64,000 nucleotides of DNA. Origin: Desmodesmus armatus. Its lineage: Eukaryota > Chlorophyta > Chlorophyceae > Sphaeropleales > Scenedesmaceae. A program made the translations under genes and the position numbers. The notes under the pieces are model-generated. The model ran no database searches, had not been told where the DNA came from, and saw only the letters and a program-made list of their open reading frames with translations. The stretch is from the NCBI GenBank assembly GCA_007449985.2, contig VIIQ02000130.1:214364-278363 (forward strand). The letters run 5' to 3'. Position 1 is the first letter of the stretch; every line of letters begins with the position of its first letter. Shown one piece after another: positions 1-10,455 of the stretch.

Positions 1-3000
1 CATATAGCCAGCTCGTGTCCACCTTCTGGCTTTCACTTTGCATCAATGATACGGCTGCAGTGTGACATGATGTGATTGGTGGGCAGCGATCGGCACACAT
101 ACCATACATGGCCGCCAGCGCCATGGAAGCGTGCCCGAGCGGTGTCTATGTGTTGTGCAGTTGGTTGGAGAGGGTGGGGAGGTCGAGCATGCGTGCTTGC
201 TTGCGTTGGCTTTCCTTAGCTTGTCGACGGCGTCTGCAGGACAGCGGTGTTGTGCTGTTGTGTTGTGTTGTTCCCCTTGATGTTGTCGGAGTGCGAGTGT
301 GAGGGTCCCGTAGTCGCTGTTGTGTACGTGACACTGCAAGGCGGTGTGTGGCTGTCACCTGAGAGTACATGCACAGACTGTGCAACAGCAGGGCGCCTAT
401 GTCCCCCGCACAGAAGCCATCCTGACATGGCGCTACATGTTTATAGCTGTGTGTTGCCACCGCCAAAACGGACGTCAGTGTGTCCTGTCAGCCAGAGTGC
501 GCGTCAGTTTGTCAAGTTTGTGGGAAGTGGAGGAGGGCCCAGTGGAGAGGCATGCAGGGGAGTATGGCCGGAGAAGTACGGTCCTGTCATACTGCCAGAG
601 TGGGCATCAGTTTGTGGGAAGTGGAGGAGGGCCCCAGTGGGAAGTTGAGGAGGGCCAAGTGGGAAGTTGGGGAGGGCCCAGTGGAGTGGCATGCTGAGAA
701 GTACGGCATAACCATACAGGGCCGGCCAGCATCACAAGAGCATCTGTCCGCACCCACGGCAACAGCCCCTGCCCACGTGGGGTTGTGTTGCCCGGGTGCT
801 GTAGCCGGCAGGCCCCTGTGTGTTACCCACACAGGTTGCCACCCAGTTGTAGTGTTGCTGCTGTCACAGTGTGCGGCATGTGTGTGCTGTGCGTCTGCTT
901 GGTGTGGTTGGTGCTGAGCACTTGGTGGTGTGGTGTGGTGAGGATGAGTTGGCGAAGTGCATGCATGCAGCTTGCTGCTTGTTGCTGTTGAAGGGCGAGG
1001 TTGGAGAGAGGGCGGCCCTTATGTGCCACGCTGCAATCGTTGGTGTTTGGAGTGCAGAGCGGGTTACTAGATCGAGTGCCTGTGCCCCTTTCGCCGCTAG
1101 AGTGTGTTGTTGTGCGCCGTCAGCAGGGCGTCACTATGTTGTGCCGTTGCTGGATGGCTGGTTTGTCGTGGTTGGTCTGTTGTGTGTTCGTGTACTACCA
1201 TGCCTTGCTCAATGCACCCAAGAGGTGTTGAGCAACCTGTGGTCTCTGTACGTGTGTGTGCAGGTACTGAACAAAGTGCCATCCACACACATGTCTGTCC
1301 AAGACACTCCTATGCATGCCTCGTAGGTACCTTGGTCGTTAGCAAGCTTAGCCTGCAGCCAGGATACTTGCGTGTTGTTTGAATCGTCAAAATATCCTGC
1401 ACAATGGTGCACGGGGCTGTGCTACCTGCCTATGTTCTGCAGTTTGCTTGGTCGCCTGTCCATCAGCTTGGTCGCCTGTGCATCTAAAAATCACAAGTTC
1501 GGTGTTGGTTTTCGGCTTGGTTTATGTCGGGTGTCTGTAAGTGCTGCGCCGTTGTGTGTAAAACCTTGACTTTTTTCTGGAGTGCTTGTGATGCGCTGCT
1601 GGTGCCTTGTCAGCCAGGCACCACCTGTTCGATCTCCCAGGGCCATTTCGCAGGCTGGTGTCTGTTTGACAGTGTGTGTGTCTCGTCAGCAGAAGGTGTG
1701 TGTGTGTGCGGGGTGGTGTCTTGTGCTGTTGGTACTGCGTTCTCGTAGCTTGCAGTTCTGCTGCCGCTGGCACAAGGCAGTACCGTGCATGTTCGGTGTG
1801 ATCGATGGCCATCGTAAGGGGTCGTCAGCTTGAGTTGGGAGTTTGCACAGAGTCGGGAGTTTGCAAAACTAGCTAGACTAGCAGTGTACTACGTCGCTTG
1901 CATACTTGGCTGGTGTCACTCTGATGCCTTTGTGTGAGCCAGTGGTGGGAAAGACGTGTGCGGCTGTAAACCATGGTGTGTAGGATGTCTCAATGATGAT
2001 GCCAAATTGCTGGTGGGGGAGTCTGGGCAGCAGCCCAGCGGCTGTTTTGCACCAGTGTTACTGTGTGTAGTTCACTAGCAACTTGTCATCTGTGGGTGGA
2101 AAAGAACCGGATGGTGGCTGGACCGATGTGTGGGTGGCCAACCTTGCTGGTGCGTCCTTTCGCCCCACCCCACATCAAACAAGGCACGCTCTATGCACCA
2201 GTGATGCTGTGTGACTGGGCTGGAATGATGGGATTGCCCCTTAGTGCCTCAGAGCCCATGTAACTGTATGATGAGGCTGCATGGTTGGGTTGAGGAGGAC
2301 AGTACAGGACTGCTTTCAATCAACAGCTGTGGCATGCATGAACAGCCCGTGGCTATGTTGTGAACGGGTGGGCAAATGGAAGGAGGCCTCCTGGGGATTG
2401 CTGGAATACCACACTAGCAGGGGCAAGCTGGAGGGAGGCGACAGCCTGTCAACGATTGCTCAAGGGTGCAGCCTGACGATCCTGGATGTTATGGTGGGTC
2501 TGATGAAACCGTGGGGATATGCAAGAGCTGGTGAGAATGGTTGGGAATGCAGCCAATATTGACCGCCACCGGTGTAAGGTGTGTTACTGACATAAGCTGT
2601 CCTGGCCCCACTTGCAGATAGGACAGTGACGCTGCTGAGATAAATGGCCTATTAGGGTACGGTAGTGGCGAGAAAGGCCACGTGAGGCTGCCCCGATCAG
2701 TGGGGCGGCACAGCATACCACAACAAGGCTGAGTGGGAACACCGGCACTGCCAGCAAATGATAAACGCTGCCCACCAGTGCAGAGGTACACATACCCACC
2801 TCAGCTGGGGTTGTAGCAGGAGGCCAAACACATGCATGCATGCCCTGTCAACACGGCCTGTCAACATGCCCTGTCAACATGCAAGATGCAAACGTGCTGA
2901 ACATGGATACCCTCTCCTGGCAGACTGCCAGGAATATATTCCAGCAGCACCTCTGGCGGCCAGGTGAACAGAGTTGGTACAAGTGCTGGTGAGTGGATGC

Positions 3001-4471
3001 AGCTCAGACCTCTACATGCAAGGCGATGGCTCTTGTCCAGAGCCTCTCCGCAGTGGTTGCGACTGCTTGCCTGCACAAACATTTGACAATCCTTCCTTCA
3101 AGAAAACTTGATGTGTGTGGTGTGAAGATGCTGCCCCAGTGGTGGAAAATTCACTGGGACAAGGTGTGAAAGGGTGAGAGCAAACCAGGATGCAGTACGA
3201 CATGCCTTTCCGACGGACCAGCAACCAGACAAGGACCGGGCAGGACATTTCCTGCAGGCCGCAAGTATTTCAAACTGACAAGTGGCATACACCACTTGTG
3301 CATGGATCCCTTGTACAAACAGGTTGAGGCATTGCACAACACTCCAGGGGCCGGGTGATACCATGTGCTCCCCCTGGTACCAGCAACTCGTGTGCATGTA
3401 GATGGTTGGTATTCGGCAAGAAGATAGGGCCTATACCCTGACACAACCTCCCACCTGATCCATGGCATACATGCACACCAGACAATTGCAAAGGCACATA
3501 CCACATGGTGATGGTACTGTGTAAACCTTGGTCCATAAAATGGCAGATATCTCCCACAGAAGTATCCCGGTGTCTCCACAAACAGGGGCCACCCAGTGCT
3601 CATGCAGCCCCAACACCACAGACACTTCCATGGCGTCGCACAAATATCTCACATCACAAATCTTTCTGTCTCCCACAAGTAGGGTACGCCCACCAAACAT
3701 GCACCTGCATCATCACCACAACCTCTGCACAAAGATAAAAAAGACTCTAGACTTTGGCAAATAGTGTTGTAATTCTGCCAGTGCACAGCATGCCTCAAGG
3801 GAACGCAGTGCCTTCCGTTGTCAGAGCAAATGCCACACACAGAGTGGGCCAACCCACTGTTGAGTGCGATCATGATCACCAAAGCTTGTGTGGGAGTGTC
3901 AGTGCTGCAATTGACCTCCCAGCTTCCAATCATACGTAACGCACAGTATATACGATGCCAATTGATGCCCTACACAACATTTCTTGTGGCCCGATGTTGC
4001 TATGCCACACCACCTCTGCACAAAACTTTGTTTGAAACCATTCTCTCCAACTAGGAGTGCACACCTCCACACATGTGTGTGAACACATGTCAGAAGTACC
4101 ATGCCCCAAACATGTCTGCTAGTGCACTGCGTAGTGTCAAACAGTGACCGTACTGCACTGCAATGACACCACTTGAAGTGTCTGTACTGCACTGCAATGA
4201 CAGTCACGTTGGACGTGCCTGTACTGCACTGCAATGGCAGTACAAGCGCATGTACTGCGCTTCAGTGACAGTAGATTGACTGTCCTGTCCTGTCCTGCAC
4301 TGCAGTAAACTGAGTCAAAACTAGGGTGCCCATTCCCCCCCCCCTGCAGCACTTATGCGTTCCTGTTGCTGCAGCACTGCAGCAGCATACCTCTGATTTG
4401 CATCTTTCAGCTGTATTGCACCACAGCTGCATTGCAGCACTCCTGTTCCTTCTGCGCGAGCCCCCAGGCCC
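1..4471. other. Gene-poor stretch; no supportable gene
   Basis: No reading frame here shows a recognisable domain, a signal peptide or a chain of phase-consistent GT-AG exons. Short open frames exist on both strands but their translations are low-information and Cys/His/Val-rich, as expected from GT-rich noncoding DNA. Around 505-700 there are three or four diverged copies of a G-rich unit (core GTGGGAAGTGGAGGAGGGCC). The right end lies just beyond the stop of the minus-strand peroxidase gene and probably includes its 3' untranslated region. Confidence 0.5.
4141..4300. repeat. Short tandem repeat with core GTACTGCACTGCAATGAC, about 4 copies
   Basis: The core recurs every 35-45 bp, with the last copy diverged. 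It lies about 170 bp beyond the stop codon of the minus-strand peroxidase gene. Related GTACTGT/TACTGTGCA-type arrays occur near 5155-5210, 15185-15230, 19238-19290 and 49810-49850. Confidence 0.8.
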
Positions 4472-6826
4472 CTACAGATTGACAGGAATCAGCTGCAGCA
4501 TGCGGAACATCGAGGTCGCAACGAGGGTGTGGTAGGCATAGTTGTCTGCGTAGCCTGGGCACACCCTAGTAGTGGTAGCGCACAGGTTGGCTGCCTGGAT
4601 GAGACCCTTGTAGTTAGTCACTTCCTGCTTCTCCAACAGGAGGGTGACTTGGTGGTTCAGCGCTTCGAAGGTTGTCACAGGGCTCAGGAAGAGCTCCAAG
4701 TAGGCCTTGCTCTGGGGGTGCTGCAGCCTGCAAGTCATTACGAAGGGGGGGGGGGAGAGGGGGGTTGGGGGGAGCGAATGTGCAGCAAAAATGAGCCTCC
4801 TGAGGGTGTGAGCATGGCATCAGCGGCCGTGGGGGAAAAGTTGCTGGCTCAGGAAAAGAGACAAGCCCTTGCTCTGGGGATGCTGCAGCCTGGACGTTAT
4901 TTTGGACAGTGCACGTGCGGTGGGATGAGGGTATAATCACATCAGCGGCTGGGATGATAGGGTTGGGTTGAGCGTGTGAAAACACAGCCGAGACAAGGCC
5001 AGGGGTGTGCTGGGGTGCTTGCTGCGGTGCTTGCTGGGGTGTAGCTGAGGTATGCGGATTGAGGTGCTGCGAGCGACTTGATTGCCGTGTAGTGCTGCAA
5101 ACCTTGAACAAGCCGGTGCTGGCATGCCAGAGAGTGCGCAGTAAACTGTGCAGTGTACCGTACACAGGCTGTACTGTACACTGTACTGTACTCTGTACTG
5201 TGCATTACGCGCACCAGAGAATGTCGGAGGGAGCCATGCAGCGGTCGACTGTTGTAGCGTCACACACAGGAGGGGTGACACCATCCCAGGTCAGCACCTC
5301 CTGGGCCCATTCCTTGTCCATCCTGAAAGGCAGTTGAAGGACAGGCAGCAAAGGCTGGTGTAAGCATTCCAAACTTCCCCAACATCCCAGCATTTATTGA
5401 GGTACATGTTTGCTGCTGTCGCTCAAGAATAATACCATGGTGGTACTCCGCCGGCCAGCCATTGGGGTGGATGACAGGCTCTGCCCGGAGGCCGCACACT
5501 CTGCACTGACGTCATGGTGATATCATGTACAGCCAGCCTGTGCCAACATCAACCTGCCAGTGATTTCTGTCTGTTTTCAGGGACTCATCAACAAGCTGCC
5601 AACTTGCAACAGCTGCATTCGGAATGCCTGTGTGATGAACAAGCATGGATGGAGCTTACTTGGTTGGCGTGTTGTCCATGCAGCCTGCAGTAAAGCACGC
5701 TGCAGAGTGGGAGCCTCCAATCAGAGTGATTCCGTCAAGCTCAGACATACCTACAGTTGCAAGCACATTGTGAGATTTTAAATAAACAAATAATCAAACA
5801 CCAATAAACAAATAAACACTAATAAACAAATACAAAAATACACAAACACACAAATAAACAAATTTGTGACTAGGCCAGTGGCGCAGGTTGAGGCTGAGAG
5901 GGTTGTACATGTCTAGGACATGCATACATGCAAACACCCTCCCACCCTCAAAGTTGCCTGGTGATCCTGTTGGTATGATCCCAGCGTCAAGAACAACATG
6001 CTGTACCATGCAGGCTGCCATGCATGATGCTAAGAAAAACGTACAAAAGGTATTATCTGGTGTGAATTCAGATGCAAAATGACGTAGGCCAAAGATAGGT
6101 CATGCATGATGCTGGATGTGCTCACCGTTGCCAAGGAAGTAGAACAGGGTGTGGTGGAAGTTGTCATCAAACTTTGGCAGCTGGTCGTCCTGGTCTGCAA
6201 CCATCGCGTCAGGCCTGCCAGGGATGAACTTCACCTGTGGGCACAGCACACAGGGCTCAGCACAGCACAGCACAGCACATAGCGCGACACGTAGCGTGGA
6301 ACGGCCACGGTCCGGGAGACTGCTTGCACAAAAGCTTGACTCGTTCAGTGCCGAGCAAGGGCAGCCGTAAGCTTCATGTAAAGCAACATAATTATTCATT
6401 CGAATGAACTCAAAATGCGTCCTTGCAAGCTACCCGGTAGCTGCGGCAGCTGGTGCGCCCTCAGTACACCCACCTGGGGTCCATCACAGCGTGCCGTTGC
6501 CAGCAGAGATCCCAGAGCCAGGATGTCAGCGTATGTGGCATCCCACAGGCCCACAGCAGCAGAGTTGGCATAGCTCTTGGCCTGGTAGAAGGCTGCACAG
6601 CTGCTGCTAGGCCGGCATTCTCTGCAGTACAAAACAGTTGGTGCAATTGGTAGATGACGCAGTCTGGTGTAAGTGCGCGAAAAACTTGGAAACAGTACTT
6701 GAAGCAATTTGGTGTGATACATGCACTGCATATGGCATATTGGTACCATACATGCTTCAATGGGACCCAGCGGCTGGGCGACCTGACCTACTGCTGCAAC
6801 TGCTGGCTGCCATAGGATGCAGTGAA

Positions 6827-6860
<34 letters not shown>

Positions 6861-9166
6861 ATACAAAGATTGAAAGGGGAGTTGCCGCTGCATCATGCTG
6901 TCGCTGTGCTGTCACTGCCTCTATCCTGGGTACTTTGTTCGCTGAAGAGTCTTGGAGGCAACCCCCAGCCAGGTATACATGTGCTGATGCGTGCTGCATT
7001 AGTCTTGCGCATCAGGTGCATCAAAAAAACAAGTGTATTTTGGTGGTTGGGGGGGGGGGGGTGTAGTACTTACCTCCATGCAGTACACTGTATGCCACAT
7101 CCACCGCAGGGTCCATCACTCCATTGACCAAGAACTGGTCAAACACATCATTGCTCAGCAACTTGAACTGTAGACAGACAACAGAGATGCAGCACAAAGG
7201 TGTACAGGTTGTGACAACATATTGCAGGGACGGTTTGCGTAACTGCTTCTACAAGTGGTGATTAGGTGCCAGCCAGTGGCACATGCATCAATCCCCAGCC
7301 GCACACAAAGAACTGCTGAAGCATGTTTGTGCCAGTATGCCTGGTGCCGCAGTTGGCGGCTGGGGCTGTTGTCAACACTGCAGAGGGTGTACATTCAGTG
7401 GATCTGAAAAAAACTTCGCAGATTGTTTGGAAGTACTTATAAGTGGTGACTGGATTACTCCCGGGGAGAATCAGCTGTACAAAGACTGCATGGACCAATC
7501 ACATGCCATTGCCAAAGCCAGTCATATACCGCACTGAGACTCCACGAGGCCCAGTGGGTCAGGGCCCAGAACTAAGTCGTAGTAGTGTCATGCATAACGT
7601 ACCGATTTGCCATCTGGGTTGATGGTGGTGTAGTCAAACCAGGGATCAGTGTGGGGCAGCTCCTTCCTCACGGAGCCGTTGCAGCATACTGCACACAGGA
7701 ATGCAACAGGGAGCACAGAGCACAGGAGCTTGTCGGTAGCAATGCATGCAGTCAAGCACACTTGCAAGGAGGGTTCAGGGTTTGGGGTTAGGTAAACAAC
7801 TAACCCTAAACCCCAACCCTAGAGGGTGCTCTGCATGCAGACAAGAAAGGTTGCGCCAAGGTTGCCCAGCAAGGCCTCACTCAAAATTACTTTGCAGCCA
7901 CTAGTCCCCGCTGGCAGCCGCAGGTACGAAGTCCAAGCAGCCAGCTGCGCGATTATGCTGGCATGCCGTCAGCCACTGCAGGTTTCAAGCTATTGCAAGC
8001 ACCATACCCTTAGATACAGTCCTCTCAGCACCCCCGGGGGTGCTGAGCACCCATCGTGTGACTTTGACAGGGTTCACCTACCCTTCTCAGGAACTTGGAG
8101 TATGTTCCACAGTCATGGAAGCCAAGGCGGATCTGCACAAGTCACAATCCAAGAAACACAACAGTGGTGTCACAATCGACAGCGACATATGGCTGCTGCT
8201 CTGCAAGGCGTGTTGCTGCTGTATTTGCTGCATACACAATGACCGCCAGGTAACCAGCTCAGGTATCGTCTTGTATGTCATTGTTCCTGGCAAGCAAAAA
8301 AGCGCTGCAGTTCCCAATCGATGACACGATCACTGTGTGCTAAAAGCATGGCATAGCCCACCGATTCTTTATGTCAGCTGCCTCACTGCTACTGGTACGT
8401 GCCACGTAACGCATTGTCTGTGCAACCACTGTTACATGGCATGTAACAGTAACAGTGAGGCAGCTGACATAAAGGAAGCGGTGGGCTAGGCCATGCTGCC
8501 AACACACAGTGATCCAGTGGTTCAGGCCATGCCTGAATCCCCTAGGGAGCCAAAGAGCTTGACGCGGTATGTACTGGTATACCAGTGTCACATAACGCAT
8601 AGGATTAGACACCGTACAAACCCTCACTACTGAATACTTACCCAGTTGCGGGAGAATCGTCCACACTTCACAGCTAGGCCAGAGGCAGCATAAGCCACTG
8701 AAGGGGACTGGGGTGGCACCACGTTGCCAGTTGCATCGAAGAAGTCATGGTCGTTAGTCAACAGCCAGTGCCACATGAAGCGGGCAACCTGGTTCCAGTA
8801 GCCCTTCATTGCCGCTGGCATTGCAGGAAACAAGGTAAGGATACAGAAAACACGATGGAACATGATATGAACGACAGCTAGGGTGGGCTAGGGCTATAAT
8901 AAACAACTTGGCAAGGCAAGGTTTACATGAACATGAGACCAACCCTGAAGAGGTGTGCTGTAGCTCAGTGCAGCACCAAACGCACGCACTGCAGAAAAAG
9001 ACCAACCTGGAATTGCTGTTTGCTCCAGCAAGTCTGGCACGGGAGCTGCTGTCGCCTGCATGATAGACGCCGCTTGGCCAGCGCTATCTTCTGCCTTATG
9101 TGCTGTAGCATGCGTAGCCAGTGCGATCAGAATCACGCATGATGCAAACACCTTTCTACTAAACAT
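4472..9166 (-). CDS. Secreted haem peroxidase (plant/fungal/bacterial peroxidase superfamily)
   Basis: Exons in transcript order: 9007-9166, 8642-8814, 8082-8132, 7603-7688, 7074-7167, 6474-6621, 6126-6234, 5660-5750, 5215-5322, 4472-4727. All have GT-AG borders and nearly all phases agree. Exon 1 starts with a signal peptide (MFSRKVFASCVILIALATHA). The distal haem pocket is RLGFHDCGTY in exon 3, with catalytic Arg and His. Later superfamily landmarks are CNGSVR, ENAGL, TYADILALG, FIPGRPDA and the proximal-His segment ITLIGGSHSAACF. The family oxidises small substrates with hydrogen peroxide; the signal peptide suggests secretion or an endomembrane lumen. Two irregularities: exon 7603-7688 needs one leading base, implying a missed micro-exon or a lost base, and the frame slips by one base after ENAGLAAAVQ in exon 6474-6621. 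Length is about 425 residues. The superfamily is confident; subclass and substrate are unknown. Confidence 0.85.
4676..4905 (-). repeat. Partial copy of the last peroxidase exon's 5' edge
   Basis: The acceptor and first codons of the last exon (about 4690-4735) recur about 165 bp upstream in the transcript at about 4848-4900, sharing GCTCAGGAA, CCTTGCTCTGGGG and TGCTGCAGCCTG. The second copy sits in the preceding intron next to a G-run (4746-4755). Confidence 0.7.
5775..5866. repeat. AT-rich minisatellite, AATAAACA-type units
   Basis: About 90 bp built from variants of AATAAACA/AAATACA, in the peroxidase intron between exons 6126-6234 and 5660-5750. It is sharply more AT-rich than its surroundings. 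Confidence 0.85.
6828..6858. repeat. G31 homopolymer in a peroxidase intron
   Basis: An uninterrupted run of 31 G on the + strand, in the intron between exons 7074-7167 and 6474-6621. It is C-rich in the transcript. Confidence 0.9.
7770..7822. repeat. Inverted telomere-like repeat
   Basis: The left arm (7770-7792) contains GGGTTTGGGGTTAG. The right arm (7800-7822) reads CTAACCCTAAACCCCAACCC, close to its reverse complement, with a 7-9 nt spacer. The words resemble plant/algal TTTAGGG repeats mixed with TTGGGG. It lies in a peroxidase intron. Confidence 0.75.
8024..8047. repeat. Perfect 24-nt palindrome
   Basis: Centred on CCCCCGGGGG and flanked by CTCAGCA / TGCTGAG; all 12 base pairs match. 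It lies in the peroxidase intron just downstream (in transcript sense) of the FHDCGTY exon. Confidence 0.95.
8328..8514. mobile_element. Fold-back (MITE-like) inverted repeat in an intron
   Basis: Arms at 8328-8388 and 8453-8514 are reverse complements over about 60 nt with few mismatches (shared segments GATCACTGTGTG, TAGCCCACCG, TTTATGTCAGCTGCCTCACTG), separated by a 64-nt loop. It lies in the first part of the peroxidase gene, between exons 8642-8814 and 8082-8132. No coding capacity or clear target-site duplication was seen, so a non-autonomous element is inferred only from the structure. Confidence 0.7.
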
Positions 9167-10455
9167 TTTGATTGCGAGCTACAAATTCGCTCAGTGGAGC
9201 TGCTAGAATGGTTGCACTACTGCGAGCTGTACACTGGCAACGACAGCCAATGAACTGCGATGTGGCGTGCGTATATTTTATGCCTATCAAGAAAAGCATG
9301 TGCAAAATAATAACAGGCACGTTCCCGGACGGTGTAAGGGTTATGAACAACCGGGGTGTGTCCCAGCGCTTACAGCTTTCTATACTCCAGCACAGTGGCT
9401 CCGCACAGCGATCAACCAAAATGTGACATTACTAAAACGTAAATTAGATGCACTGGCAGCTGAAGCAGCCACTTCCGTACAGGCTCGGCAGCATGTATGA
9501 ACTTACCCCATCGATGTTGTTAGTTCGGATGTCATGACATCATGCATGATCATGCTCCGGAACGACACTCTGAATGCTGCCAGCCAGACGCATGCACCAT
9601 ACATTGTGAATCAAAGAACCTTATGTTCGGCGACATCAACAGCACTGAAATGGTCATGACATGCATGGGAGGGGGCTGCTGTGCTGTTGAGAAGAGAAAT
9701 GGTGGGACGCCTGACTGCACAAGAACGCCTGACTGCATACGTTAAAGAGCAAATCTGTTGTAAAGAGTGTATGCATCTATGGGGCCGCCACCACATGCAT
9801 GAAATACCTGGTGCTGGAAGCCTTGTCACCCTCAGACGGGTATTACCTGCAACAGCACAAGTGAGACTTCCTGTACTGTTTATGACAACTTTCGCTGGCA
9901 TGATCATTCGCGCACCTACATACACAGGACATGTGACATGCTATATATGGCATCACATGTTGAAGGCCATGAATGATTGTTCACCAACATACTTGGGGAT
10001 AGCCATGCCAGGAACACCCACACACACCAGTACTTGCACATTGTTGTTACATGCAAAAATAATTCAGGCCAGTTGGCAACCGCTGCCTGTGGGCTGAGCA
10101 GCTTGTACAGGGGCTGCCTGCCGTGCAACCTTCCCGCCACTTATAGCTCCAACACAGCAACAAACACTTACATGTTGCACTTGCAGCTGTGCACCACTGG
10201 TGCACATGTACTGGCAGTACATCACAGAGCGCAACAAAACCACAGTCAGGCTTGGGCCTAGTCAATCACCCCAAGCCTCTTGGTCACTCACGCATCCCAC
10301 ACCTTTGAGAGCAAACAGTTCACACAGCAGCCGCTACACCTGACTACCACCATCATACTCTCAACCCACCAGCTAGATCCCACAAAAACACAATGAAGTA
10401 CATGCACAACTGTATACATATGCAGTCCACAGCTGGCATATGTATACAAGTCAGG
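9167..10455. other. Intergenic, between two minus-strand genes
   Basis: This separates the peroxidase start codon (9166) from the stop of the next minus-strand gene (10456). It should hold the peroxidase promoter and the other gene's 3' end. No supportable gene or clear TATA element was identified. Confidence 0.5.
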
